A DNA stretch of 35,203 bases from an uncultured Coprococcus sp. (GTDB lineage Bacteria > Bacillota > Clostridia > Lachnospirales > Lachnospiraceae), in contig CAKQIY010000020.1 of assembly GCA_934247115.1 (NCBI GenBank), positions 1 to 35,203 of the forward strand, in the 5' to 3' direction. The notes beneath the pieces are model-generated. The model had not been told where the DNA came from and made no database searches. It saw only the letters and a program-made list of their open reading frames with translations. Positions 1 to 7,416 of the stretch are shown piece by piece; the stretch's first letter is position 1; every line of letters starts with the position of its first letter. The position numbers and the translations under genes are program-made.

Positions 1-71
1 GATCTTAGCTCAGCTGGGAGAGCATCTGCCTTACAAGCAGAGGGTCATAGGTTCGAGCCCTATAGGTCCCA
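1..71 (+). tRNA. tRNA-Val (anticodon TAC), 5' end cut by the window edge
   Basis: Cloverleaf is visible: anticodon stem TCTGC/GCAGA encloses the loop CTTACAA, giving anticodon TAC, and the T arm is ATAGG-TTCGAGC-CCTAT. The 3' acceptor strand AGGTCCC needs a 5' partner GGGATCT, of which only GATCT is in the window, so two bases lie outside. No CCA is encoded. It is nearly identical to the second tRNA-Val at 312-384, differing by two compensated base pairs. Confidence 0.93.
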
Positions 72-80
72 CTTAAATGA

Positions 81-154
81 GGACGTTTAGCTCAGTTGGT
101 TAGAGCAATCGGCTCATAACCGATCGGTCCTGGGTTCGAGTCCCCGAACGTCCA
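81..154 (+). tRNA. tRNA with CAT anticodon, probably tRNA-Ile2 (lysidine type)
   Basis: Acceptor GGACGTT pairs with AACGTCC. Anticodon stem ATCGG/CCGAT encloses the loop CTCATAA, giving anticodon CAT. The tRNA at 415-488 carries the TTCATAC loop and G1-U72 acceptor end typical of Firmicute elongator Met. This one, with CTCATAA and a GGAC...GTCC acceptor, resembles the Firmicute Ile2 tRNA, whose C34 is modified to lysidine by TilS to read AUA. The Ile2 assignment is inference; automated tools would call it Met. No CCA is encoded. Confidence 0.9.
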
Positions 155-184
155 CTCTTACTAATAATAAGAAACAATGAATAT

Positions 185-258
185 GGCCTGGTGGCTCAGC
201 TGGTTAGAGCGCCGCCCTGTCACGGCGGAGGTCGTGGGTTCGAACCCCATCCGGGTCG
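185..258 (+). tRNA. tRNA-Asp (GTC)
   Basis: Acceptor GGCCTGG pairs with CCGGGTC, including G-T wobbles, with discriminator G. Anticodon stem CCGCC/GGCGG encloses CTGTCAC, giving anticodon GTC. The T arm is GTGGG-TTCGAAC-CCCAT. No CCA is encoded. Confidence 0.96.
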
Positions 259-311
259 CTGTTATCATTTCCCAGATGATAACTTGCTGGAAACAGCTTA
301 CAATTATATAT

Positions 312-384
312 GGGGTCTTAGCTCAGCTGGGAGAGCATCTGCCTTACAAGCAGAGGGTCACAGGTTCGAGCCCTGTAGGCCCCA
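312..384 (+). tRNA. tRNA-Val (TAC), second copy
   Basis: Acceptor GGGGTCT pairs with AGGCCCC. Anticodon stem TCTGC/GCAGA has the loop CTTACAA (anticodon TAC). The T arm is ACAGG-TTCGAGC-CCTGT. It differs from the copy at 1-71 only at pairs 4-69 (A-T there, G-C here) and 50-64 (T-A there, C-G here), so both fold equally well. No CCA is encoded. Confidence 0.96.
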
Positions 385-414
385 TCATTTTTATTCAGTG
401 TTCATATCGTAAAT

Positions 415-488
415 GGCGAGATAGCTCAGTTGGCTAGAGCATGCGGTTCATACCCGCAGTGTCGAGGGTTCGAATCCCCCTCTCGCTA
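415..488 (+). tRNA. tRNA-Met (CAT), elongator type
   Basis: Acceptor GGCGAGA pairs with TCTCGCT, with a G1-T72 wobble as in Firmicute elongator tRNA-Met. Anticodon stem TGCGG/CCGCA encloses TTCATAC (anticodon CAT). The T arm is GAGGG-TTCGAAT-CCCCC. It is not an initiator, because the three G-C pairs flanking the initiator anticodon are missing. It is the last gene of the tRNA cluster and is followed by a terminator. Confidence 0.94.
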
Positions 489-495
489 CTATTTT

Positions 496-521
496 AAGAC
501 GGAATTGTTTCCGTCTTTTTT
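496..521 (+). terminator. Rho-independent terminator of the tRNA cluster
   Basis: A perfect 9-bp stem AAGACGGAA/TTCCGTCTT with loop TTGT is followed by a T run. It lies 7 bases after the last tRNA. Confidence 0.93.
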
Positions 522-547
522 ATTTTCTTAAAACCATACATACACAA

Positions 548-590
548 GAGAAACCTGACACGATCCACATTGCATCATGTCAGGTTTCTC
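548..590 (-). terminator. Inverted repeat, possible terminator for the gene ending at 637
   Basis: Perfect 13-bp arms (GAGAAACCTGACA and its complement) surround a 17-base loop. It lies downstream of the minus-strand membrane-protein gene. The expected U-tract on the minus strand is weak (interrupted by G and A), so termination is likely but not certain. Confidence 0.6.
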
Positions 591-636
591 TGCATTCTTA
601 CTTGTATATATTATTTATTATATTGTACGGCTTCCT

Positions 637-1173
637 CTATCTTCCACCACCGAACAGATATATGATCAGATTTACTATGAACAATATCGCAACCACTGGT
701 ATAACTATATACCATACTATCTTGAATCCAAGCCATACCACACCGGCAATGATCCCAATGACAAGCGCCAACACCAGGACTGCGATTATCGCAAGCAGAA
801 TTTTTCCAAGGGTGGAACTAAAATCCAGTCTGCCATATGCAAAGCTTGTGTTACCCTCATCATCCACATTGACATGCCAGCCCTTCTGACTGCTCTCCCC
901 TGTCGGCCTGCTGGTATATCCGCTGTCGTATGTTGATTGGCTTTCAGAATCATAATACCTACCACTTGCCCCCTGCCCCTCTGTATCTATAATGGTCTTG
1001 GCTATTATCCTTGCCGATCCTAGTGATGAACATATCTCCTCTTCAGTCTTTCCCAGTTCTTTCTGCTTCCTGAAGTAATCTTCATAATAATTTATCGTAT
1101 CATAATATGTCTGAGTGGAGACACTTCCATCAAGTGCCTCTTTTAGTTCATTCATAAATTCTTTCTTCTTCAT
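637..1173 (-). CDS. HAAS/DUF1700-domain membrane protein
   Basis: A 178-residue protein from ATG at 1173. A TTG four codons upstream directly abuts the AAGGAG motif and cannot use it. Residues 1-70 form the helical HAAS (DUF1700) domain: a Lys/Glu-rich helix starting KKKEFMNELKEAL, a Tyr-rich YYEDYF segment, then a LGSARIIAKTI helix. A polar Gly/Ser linker follows, then hydrophobic segments from about residue 128 to the end, which suggest two membrane spans. HAAS proteins are usually co-transcribed with PadR-type regulators and act in envelope-stress signalling. Here the partner is instead the transglutaminase-like gene 39 bases upstream on the same strand. No PadR gene is visible. Its role is unknown; membrane localisation is well supported. 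Confidence 0.85.
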   Translation of the reverse strand: MKKKEFMNELKEALDGSVSTQTYYDTINYYEDYFRKQKELGKTEEEICSSLGSARIIAKTIIDTEGQGASGRYYDSESQSTYDSGYTSRPTGESSQKGWHVNVDDEGNTSFAYGRLDFSSTLGKILLAIIAVLVLALVIGIIAGVVWLGFKIVWYIVIPVVAILFIVNLIIYLFGGGR

Positions 1174-1212
1174 AACGGAATTCAACTCCTTTTATATTTG
1201 CAGAAGCATGTA

Positions 1213-2280
1213 TCAGGTCATATTCAAATACACCACAATAACTTTGTATGTCCCCATATCTTCCACCACATAATTTATTGTCCTAATATTGCCATAATTA
1301 TAGAAAAAAGACAAGTCAAAAGTGTTGGTATCTGATCTTACCGCTGCCTCGACAACTCTACTGCTTCCAATCTGTATCTTCACGCCTTTTACATAATCAT
1401 CGAAGCTTTCATATCTATAGAACCTTTTAGTATAGAAATTATACACCTCCGCGGTACACTCTCTGTAAAACTGCTTCTGCCATGTATGTGTACTCTCCAG
1501 CTCCTCGTCTGTCACATTCACATATGTATGCTTGATATACCCCCCCATATCAGGCAGTGAATCGTCCCATGTGAGATCTATATTGTACCACTCTCCATCA
1601 AGCTTCACCTGATTCCACGCATGCAGCCCCTCATCAGTGCTTCCCACCACGATATCGCAATCAACACCAAGGCATGACATCATGAGAAAAAATGCCTCAG
1701 CATAACCATCACACACACTCTGATTCAGCACCAGGGTTCCATACGCTGTGTATGCATCATCCGTATCAGCGGGATAGCCATACTGACAATTTGATACTAT
1801 ATAATCATGGACTGCAATCTCCTTATCAAAATCGCTCATCCCCTTTGTTATATATCCATCTATAAAACTGTTTACCACATCATATATTCTGGCAGCCCTC
1901 TCATTATCTTCCGGAATATCTATTCCACGAAGATATTTTCTCACAACATAATAATTGTCAGAATGGTCAAAATTGAACTGGATTGCAAGATACTCCCCGG
2001 ATTCAACAATTATACGATAGGTATCCACTGATCCATATGCAGAATCAATATATTTATTGATGTTGTGAACATCACTCTTTTTCACATTCTTGACGTAATA
2101 CACTCCGGATTCATGTCCTGCTTCCATATCCATGACAACGGAAGCACGGAACTCCACTAAACCGTCCAGCATCTGATCCCGTTTCAGGACATTGAAAAAT
2201 ACCCATCTGAATCCAAGCATCATCAGTGCTATGCCTGCCACAATACATACAAATAAAGCAATCTTCTTTTTTATACTCAA
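1213..2280 (-). CDS. Membrane-anchored transglutaminase-like protein
   Basis: About 355 residues from a TTG start at 2280. A GGAGG ribosome site sits 5 bases before this TTG, whereas the upstream in-frame TTG at 2307 has no suitable site. A Lys cluster and one N-terminal hydrophobic helix (residues about 7-28) point to a signal anchor with the rest outside the membrane. The transglutaminase/papain-like core has the expected triad in order: Cys in VCDGYAEAF (about residue 190), His in LHAWNQV (about 220) and Asp in YNIDLTWDD (about 235). These proteins cleave or cross-link peptides at the cell surface; the true activity here is unknown. It is probably co-transcribed with the HAAS protein downstream. 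A promoter candidate is listed at 2321-2349. Confidence 0.85.
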   Translation of the reverse strand: MSIKKKIALFVCIVAGIALMMLGFRWVFFNVLKRDQMLDGLVEFRASVVMDMEAGHESGVYYVKNVKKSDVHNINKYIDSAYGSVDTYRIIVESGEYLAIQFNFDHSDNYYVVRKYLRGIDIPEDNERAARIYDVVNSFIDGYITKGMSDFDKEIAVHDYIVSNCQYGYPADTDDAYTAYGTLVLNQSVCDGYAEAFFLMMSCLGVDCDIVVGSTDEGLHAWNQVKLDGEWYNIDLTWDDSLPDMGGYIKHTYVNVTDEELESTHTWQKQFYRECTAEVYNFYTKRFYRYESFDDYVKGVKIQIGSSRVVEAAVRSDTNTFDLSFFYNYGNIRTINYVVEDMGTYKVIVVYLNMT

Positions 2281-2320
2281 TGCAACCTCCAAACTACCTG
2301 TATCCAATCTATATTGTTAT

Positions 2321-2349
2321 ATATTAGCATCTGCAGTCTTTCACCGCAA
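2321..2349 (-). promoter_or_regulatory. Candidate sigma-A promoter for the transglutaminase/HAAS pair
   Basis: On the minus strand, TTGCGG at 2344-2349, a 17-base spacer, and TAATAT at 2321-2326. The -35 shares only the TTG core with consensus, so support is moderate. Confidence 0.45.
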
Positions 2350-2401
2350 TACTCGCCCGCCTGTATCTTACATATAATCAGCAAATAAACCTCTTAAATC
2401 A

Positions 2402-2430
2402 TTGATAATAAAGAACTTATGTTGTAAAAT
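2402..2430 (+). promoter_or_regulatory. Sigma-A promoter of argH
   Basis: TTGATA at 2402-2407, a 17-base spacer and TAAAAT at 2425-2430, giving a leader of roughly 70 bases before the argH start. I saw no T-box and no clear ArgR box in the leader. Confidence 0.6.
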
Positions 2431-2509
2431 GTACACGTTGTGCGGTGTGTCACTGTATCAGCACATGCACAGATATTACTAATCAAATTATAAGAAAAGA
2501 GGATTTAAT

Positions 2510-3919
2510 ATGGCTCAGCTCTGGGGCGGACGCTTCACAAAAGAAACAGACAAATTAGTATATAACTTTAACGCATCTATTTCATTTGATCAGAAATTCT
2601 ACAGACAGGATATCCGTGGAAGTATCGCACATGTAACCATGCTCGCTTCATCCGGGATTCTCACAGATGAGGAAAGAGATCAGATCATAGCGGGACTTAA
2701 GGGTATACTGAACGACGTGGAGAACGGTTCTCTGCAGATCACTTCAGAATATGAAGATATCCACAGCTTTGTCGAGGCAAATCTCATCGACAGGATCGGC
2801 GATGTGGGCAAGAAGCTCCACACGGGACGAAGCAGAAACGACCAGGTTGCACTGGACATGAAACTCTATGTAAGAGATGAGATCGTTGAGCTCAAAGAGC
2901 TTATATACAAGCTTCTGACTACTCTTCACGGGCTTATGAAGGAGCACATCGACACATATATGCCTGGCTTCACACATCTTCAGAAGGCACAGCCAATAAC
3001 TCTGGCTCACCACTTTGGAGCATACATGGAGATGTTCAAGCGCGACTACGACAGAATGAACGATATATACGACAGAATGAACTACTGTCCTCTCGGATCA
3101 GGTGCCCTCGCAGGAACCACATATCCGCTTGACAGAGAGCTCACCGCTTCTCTGCTGGACTTCTACGGACCAACCCTCAACAGCATGGATTCAGTTGCCG
3201 ACAGAGATTACTGCATAGAGCTTCTGTCTGCCATGTCTACCATCATGATGCATCTCTCACGTTTCTCCGAGGAGATCATCATCTGGAATTCCAATGAATA
3301 TCAGTTTGTGGAACTGGATGATTCATATAGCACAGGAAGCTCCATCATGCCTCAAAAGAAGAATCCTGATATAGCTGAGCTTGTCAGAGGTAAGACAGGA
3401 AGAGTTTATGGAGCACTCACATCCCTTCTAACAACCATGAAGGGCATACCTCTCGCATACAACAAAGATATGCAGGAGGACAAGGAGCTCACTTTTGACG
3501 CCATAGACACCGTTAAGGGATGTCTGGCGCTGTTCACCGGCATGATTGCAACCATGACAGTCAACAAGCCTAGAATGGAGTCATCAGCCAAGAACGGATT
3601 CACCAATGCAACCGATGCTGCAGATTACCTTGTAAATCATGGCGTACCTTTCCGCGATGCCCACGGCATAGTTGGACAGCTTGTCCTGAAGTGCATCGAT
3701 GAGAACATCTCTCTTGACCAACTCAGCCTCGAGGAATACAAAGCTATATGTCCTGTATTCGAGGATGATATATACAAGGCCATCAGCATGGAAGAATGTG
3801 TACAGAAGCGTAACACCATCGGCGCACCTGGTCATGCAGCTATGCAGAAGGTTATCGACACCAACGAAAAGTTCCTGGAATGGGCACATAAGGATTCAAC
3901 ACAGCATACCAAGGAGTGA
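2510..3919 (+). CDS. argH: Argininosuccinate lyase
   Basis: Last step of arginine synthesis: it splits argininosuccinate into arginine and fumarate in the cytosol. The protein has 469 residues, normal for the family. It opens with the characteristic AQLWGGRFTKETD. It has the HTGRSRNDQ motif at residues 104-112, the catalytic-His segment GFTHLQKAQP near 153-162, and the fumarase/aspartase-superfamily signature GSSIMPQKKNPD at 276-287, whose flexible loop holds the catalytic Ser. The start has an AGAGGA ribosome site. argG is not adjacent in this window. A small gene follows, using a ribosome site embedded in the end of argH, so the two are translationally linked. Confidence 0.98.
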   Translation: MAQLWGGRFTKETDKLVYNFNASISFDQKFYRQDIRGSIAHVTMLASSGILTDEERDQIIAGLKGILNDVENGSLQITSEYEDIHSFVEANLIDRIGDVGKKLHTGRSRNDQVALDMKLYVRDEIVELKELIYKLLTTLHGLMKEHIDTYMPGFTHLQKAQPITLAHHFGAYMEMFKRDYDRMNDIYDRMNYCPLGSGALAGTTYPLDRELTASLLDFYGPTLNSMDSVADRDYCIELLSAMSTIMMHLSRFSEEIIIWNSNEYQFVELDDSYSTGSSIMPQKKNPDIAELVRGKTGRVYGALTSLLTTMKGIPLAYNKDMQEDKELTFDAIDTVKGCLALFTGMIATMTVNKPRMESSAKNGFTNATDAADYLVNHGVPFRDAHGIVGQLVLKCIDENISLDQLSLEEYKAICPVFEDDIYKAISMEECVQKRNTIGAPGHAAMQKVIDTNEKFLEWAHKDSTQHTKE

Positions 3920-3924
3920 AATTT

Positions 3925-4122
3925 ATGAACAATACAACAAAAGCCAAGTACGATATGGCAGAAAAGATGCTCAAGGTCGATATATCACTTGAGGAAGTCG
4001 CCCTCATGACCGATCTCCCAATGGAGACGTTAAAACAGTTGCAGCACGACATCCAGAAAGATGGTCTAGTAACAAGGCACGATGTAAAAGATGTTGATCT
4101 TGATTCAGGCTATCTGATCTGA
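3925..4122 (+). CDS. Small HTH-like protein downstream of argH
   Basis: 65 residues from ATG at 3925, placed 8 bases after the AAGGAG that forms the last codons of argH. The GTG at 3916 overlaps that site and is less likely. The sequence is one short basic N-terminus followed by a helix-turn-helix-like stretch, DISLEEVALMTDLPMETLKQ (residues about 17-36). This resembles the C-terminal ISLEEVAxxTGLS-type motif found in Rpn/PD-(D/E)XK transposase-related proteins and in small regulators. A full DNA-binding domain cannot be shown at this length. Tight coupling and a shared terminator say it is expressed with argH. Function unknown. Confidence 0.7.
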   Translation: MNNTTKAKYDMAEKMLKVDISLEEVALMTDLPMETLKQLQHDIQKDGLVTRHDVKDVDLDSGYLI

Positions 4123-4143
4123 TCTGCTATATACAGCTATCAT

Positions 4144-4180
4144 AAAAACGCTGCCGGCCGATTGGTCAGCAGCGTTTTTT
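4144..4180. terminator. Bidirectional terminator between argH unit and sigG
   Basis: Stem ACGCTGC/GCAGCGT carries a 5-A tract on the left and a T6 tract on the right, with a further GGCC/GGTC pairing in the loop. It can therefore stop both the plus-strand argH transcript and the minus-strand sigG transcript. Confidence 0.93.
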
Positions 4181-4207
4181 ATCTGTAAATATCATGTATG
4201 ATCGCAT

Positions 4208-4990
4208 TTATCTGTCCTCCAGATACCTTCTCAGACTCCTGATGGCATTCTTCTCAAGACGGCTCACCTGAGCCTGTGATATGCATATCTCCTCTGCCAC
4301 CTCAGTCTGTGTCTTTCCCTCAAAGAATCTCAGTCTGACTATATTCTTCTCTCTGTCAGCAAGTCTGTCCATTGCCTCCCTTAGGTCCAGATTCTCAACC
4401 CACATCTCTTCCCTGTTCTTGGCATCCTTTATCTGATCCATGATATACAGCGTATCCCCCCCCTCCTGGTATACAGGCTCATACAATGAAAGCGGTGCTG
4501 ATATGGCGTCGAGCGACATCACTATATCCTCTTTTGGTATACTTATCTCCTCTGCTATCTCTTCAATAGTCGGTTCCTTATCATGTGTCTTCTGCAGATT
4601 CTCCTTGGCATATATCGCTTTATATGCTATATCACGAAGTGAACGCGACACTCTTATAGCATTGTTATCCCTGAGATATCGTCTGCACTCACCGATAATC
4701 ATAGGCACAGCATACGTACTGAACTTGACATTCAGGCTTCTGTCAAAGTTATCAAGTGCCTTGATAAGGCCTATACACCCCACCTGGAACAGATCATCAG
4801 GATTCTCATTGGAGCTGCCAAATCTCTGTATCACACTGAGCACAAGACGAAGATTGCCCTCTATGAATTCCTCCCTTGCAGAGCCGTCCCCCTGCTCCAT
4901 CCGGTCAAACAGCCTGTTCTTCTCATTCTCTGTAAGATATGGTAATTTTGATGTATTTACACCGCATATAACTACTCTGTTCAGTGCCAT
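4208..4990 (-). CDS. sigG: RNA polymerase sporulation sigma factor SigG
   Basis: About 260 residues from ATG at 4990, which has GGAGGG 8 bases upstream; an earlier ATG at 5008 overlaps that site. The N-terminal VVICGVNTSKLPYL matches the SigG-specific leader. Region 2 is near-canonical: NLRLVLSVIQRFG, DDLFQVGCIGLIKALDNFD, VKFSTYAVPMIIGE and RRYLRDN. Region 3 has IRVSRSLRDIAYKA. Region 4 has the HTH GKTQTEVAEEICISQAQVSR. In spore formers SigG directs late forespore transcription. In B. subtilis and most Clostridia sigG follows spoIIGA-sigE; here it stands alone between prfC and argH. A SigF/SigG-type promoter candidate lies just upstream. Confidence 0.95.
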   Translation of the reverse strand: MALNRVVICGVNTSKLPYLTENEKNRLFDRMEQGDGSAREEFIEGNLRLVLSVIQRFGSSNENPDDLFQVGCIGLIKALDNFDRSLNVKFSTYAVPMIIGECRRYLRDNNAIRVSRSLRDIAYKAIYAKENLQKTHDKEPTIEEIAEEISIPKEDIVMSLDAISAPLSLYEPVYQEGGDTLYIMDQIKDAKNREEMWVENLDLREAMDRLADREKNIVRLRFFEGKTQTEVAEEICISQAQVSRLEKNAIRSLRRYLEDR

Positions 4991-5024
4991 GTCTCTGTCC
5001 CTCCACATGTTATCTGTCTAACAC

Positions 5025-5055
5025 TAGGATTGTCAGATTCATGCCAGATTATTCA
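5025..5055 (-). promoter_or_regulatory. Candidate SigF/SigG-type promoter of sigG
   Basis: On the minus strand TGAATA (5050-5055), an 18-base spacer and AATCCTA (5025-5031). Forespore promoters have a -35 like TGNATA and a -10 like CATNNTA, so 6 of 7 -10 positions fit. This agrees with autoregulation of sigG known in Bacillus. It was read by eye. Confidence 0.4.
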
Positions 5056-5089
5056 TAACTACATCACTCTTACCAATATATCTGCACAC

Positions 5090-5144
5090 AAAAAGACCAT
5101 GAAAACCGACTCATGACCCATGTCACTAATCTTCTTCACGGTCT
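5090..5144 (-). terminator. Terminator downstream of prfC
   Basis: On the minus strand AGACCGTGAA pairs with TTCATGGTCT (one G-T), enclosing about 31 bases that contain a small inner hairpin. It is followed directly by a run of T. It lies 60 bases beyond the prfC stop. Confidence 0.75.
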
Positions 5145-5204
5145 CTTCTCATCGTATATCATCTCATCAAAGCACAATGGTATATGTCCGCATTATACTG
5201 TGTT

Positions 5205-6800
5205 TTAGTTCTTTCTGAACTCCTCAAGCTCAAGTCCTTCATTATGCTGTAGAACCTGATCGATAACCCATTCATTCGCAAACAGGAGAAGCGGATTGCC
5301 CTTCATGTCTTTCACCTTCTTGACATCACTTACTCTCTTGAGCTTAGTGACATCTATGGTAGGATCCTTCACCCATCTGATATAGTTATATGGTATTGGC
5401 TCAAGCCTTATCTCGCAGCCATATTCATTCTCCAGTCTGTACTTCAAAACATCAAACTGCAGCACGCCAACAACTCCGACTATAATCTCTGAGAGTCCCG
5501 CAGTGTACTCCTGAAATATCTGAATAGCACCCTCCTGCGCTATCTGCGTAACACCCTTTACGAACTGCTTACGCTTCATGCTGTTGAGCTGTACAACCCT
5601 GCAGAAATGCTCCGGTGCAAATGTAGGAATACCCTCATACTCAAACTTCTTGCCACCTGTTGTGAGTGTATCTCCTATAGAGAACAGGTCCGGATCAAAT
5701 ACACCTATTACATCCCCGGCATACGCCTCCTCAACTATCTTCCTATCCTGAGCCATGAGCTGCTGTGGCTGGGAAAGCTTGATCTTTCTCTTGCTGGCTG
5801 CATGATAGACCTCCATACCGGCCTCAAACTTGCCCGAACATATTCTCATGAACGCGATCCTATCTCTGTGCGCCTTGTTCATATTGGCCTGTATCTTGAA
5901 TACAAATGCTGAAAACGGCTCTGTCACAGGATCTATGATGCCCTCTGATGAATTGCGTCCAAGCGGTGGTGTGGTCATCTTCAGGAAGTAATTCAGGAAC
6001 TGTTCAATACCAAATGTATTAAGGGCTGATCCAAAGAATACAGGTGAGAGTTCTCCCGCCCTGACCTTATCAATATCCATCTCATCTGTAGCGCCATCTA
6101 TAAGCTCTATCTCTTCCCTGAACTGATCAAACAGATATGGTCCCACCAGATCTTCAAGAGCCTTGTCATCAATATGATAATCTGTCTCCTCTGCCTTCTT
6201 GGCACCACCTGTTGATATTGCCTGGAATGTGGACACTATCTGTGTCTGTCTGTCATACACACCCTTGAATTCCTTTCCGGATCCTATCGGCCAGTTTACC
6301 GGACAGGTCTTTATTCCAAGAACGGTCTCTATATCATCCAGAAGCTCAAATGTATCTCTGGCATCTCTATCCATCTTGTTGATGAAAGTGAATATAGGTA
6401 TATGCCTCATGACACATACTTTAAAAAGCTTGATGGTCTGTGCCTCAACACCCTTTGACGCATCGATAACCATGACCGCAGAATCAGCAGCCATAAGGGT
6501 TCTGTAGGTATCCTCCGAGAAATCCTGATGACCCGGAGTATCAAGTATATTGATACAATATCCATCATAATTGAACTGCAGAACTGATGATGTAACAGAA
6601 ATACCTCTCTCTTTCTCTATATCCATCCAATCTGACACCGCATATTTGGAATTTGCCTTTCCTTTTACAGATCCGGCGGTATTGATCGCACCTCCAAAAA
6701 GCAGGAACTTCTCGGTCAGAGTTGTCTTACCTGCATCAGGATGCGAAATTATGGCAAATGTCCTTCTTCTGTTGATCTCTTCTCTTAACTTATCATCCAT
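5205..6800 (-). CDS. prfC: Peptide chain release factor 3
   Basis: GTPase that recycles RF1/RF2 from the ribosome after stop-codon hydrolysis. At 531 residues it is almost the length of E. coli RF3. It has the P-loop segment SHPDAGKTTLTEK (residues about 19-31), the switch region with ERGISVTSS, DTPGHQDFSEDT (G3), INKMDRDARD (G4), then the RF3-type domains II and III ending EEFRKN. The RF3-specific insert SGKEFKGVYDRQ is present, which separates it from EF-G. The start has a GAGGA ribosome site. It lies 78 bases after the XRE gene on the same strand and has its own downstream terminator. Confidence 0.97.
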   Translation of the reverse strand: MDDKLREEINRRRTFAIISHPDAGKTTLTEKFLLFGGAINTAGSVKGKANSKYAVSDWMDIEKERGISVTSSVLQFNYDGYCINILDTPGHQDFSEDTYRTLMAADSAVMVIDASKGVEAQTIKLFKVCVMRHIPIFTFINKMDRDARDTFELLDDIETVLGIKTCPVNWPIGSGKEFKGVYDRQTQIVSTFQAISTGGAKKAEETDYHIDDKALEDLVGPYLFDQFREEIELIDGATDEMDIDKVRAGELSPVFFGSALNTFGIEQFLNYFLKMTTPPLGRNSSEGIIDPVTEPFSAFVFKIQANMNKAHRDRIAFMRICSGKFEAGMEVYHAASKRKIKLSQPQQLMAQDRKIVEEAYAGDVIGVFDPDLFSIGDTLTTGGKKFEYEGIPTFAPEHFCRVVQLNSMKRKQFVKGVTQIAQEGAIQIFQEYTAGLSEIIVGVVGVLQFDVLKYRLENEYGCEIRLEPIPYNYIRWVKDPTIDVTKLKRVSDVKKVKDMKGNPLLLFANEWVIDQVLQHNEGLELEEFRKN

Positions 6801-6878
6801 TATATCTTTTCCTCATATATACATATTCTATCACAGACACATGATTCGCACTGATCGTCAGCACTTCTGCACCAGTCT

Positions 6879-7379
6879 TTATTTATTCTTGTTCTTCAGA
6901 ACGTCACGATTCTTCTGAGCCCAGAGCATAAGCGACTGTATATTTACAGACATCTTATCCAATTCGTCAAGTACCGCATCGAATGCTGCAGCTTCGGTTT
7001 CATCAACAATTCCATCAGCTGTGATTTCTATAAGCTGCTCCGACAGGTCTTCCATCTTCTTGGATGAGCCCAGGAACTGCAGTATGAGCCTGTCCAGACT
7101 ATCAGCATTTATAGGCTTCACGGTCTCCTTACCTATCGGACAATCTCCTGAACAATAACTGTTGCAAAGTTCCGGTATATCATATGCCTTCGACATTGAC
7201 AGAACCTCTTCCGGATATGGAATGACTGTACCAAGCTCTATCCTCGAAAGTCTTGTCCTGTCTATATTAAGTACTTCCGCACTCTTCTCCCTGCTCGTAA
7301 GACTGTCATTCACCTTGGAAGCATTGTATCTGGCCACATAATACTTGTTATTAAGTGCCTTTGTTGCTTTTTTACTCAT
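6879..7379 (-). CDS. XRE-family HTH regulator with a Cys cluster
   Basis: 166 residues from ATG at 7379 with AAGGAG 6 bases upstream; an earlier in-frame start at 7412 has no such site. Residues about 28-60 form the HTH (TSREKSAEVLNIDRTRLSRI), followed by a conserved-looking IPYPEEVLSMSKAYDIPEL helix. Next comes a CX3CX3C cluster (CNSYCSGDCPIG), which could bind metal or act as a redox switch. The C-terminal half is helical and acidic and may serve in dimerisation. It lies 37 bases behind the phosphopantetheinyl transferase and is probably co-transcribed with it. Target genes cannot be read from the sequence. Regulator identity is firm; the function of the Cys cluster is inference. Confidence 0.85.
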   Translation of the reverse strand: MSKKATKALNNKYYVARYNASKVNDSLTSREKSAEVLNIDRTRLSRIELGTVIPYPEEVLSMSKAYDIPELCNSYCSGDCPIGKETVKPINADSLDRLILQFLGSSKKMEDLSEQLIEITADGIVDETEAAAFDAVLDELDKMSVNIQSLMLWAQKNRDVLKNKNK

Positions 7380-7416
7380 TTTTTTCTCCTTATGTACGTC
7401 TTGCTTATACACCTAG

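Noticed and set aside
177..437. Open reading frames across the tRNA cluster
   Set aside because: They run through three tRNA genes; the apparent peptides are tRNA sequence read as codons.
577..936. Plus-strand open frames at 577-936 and 602-889
   Set aside because: Antisense to the HAAS-domain gene, no ribosome site, no recognisable protein.
2431..2509. T-box or arginine-responsive leader before argH
   Set aside because: No T-box sequence, specifier hairpin or terminator seen in about 70 bases.
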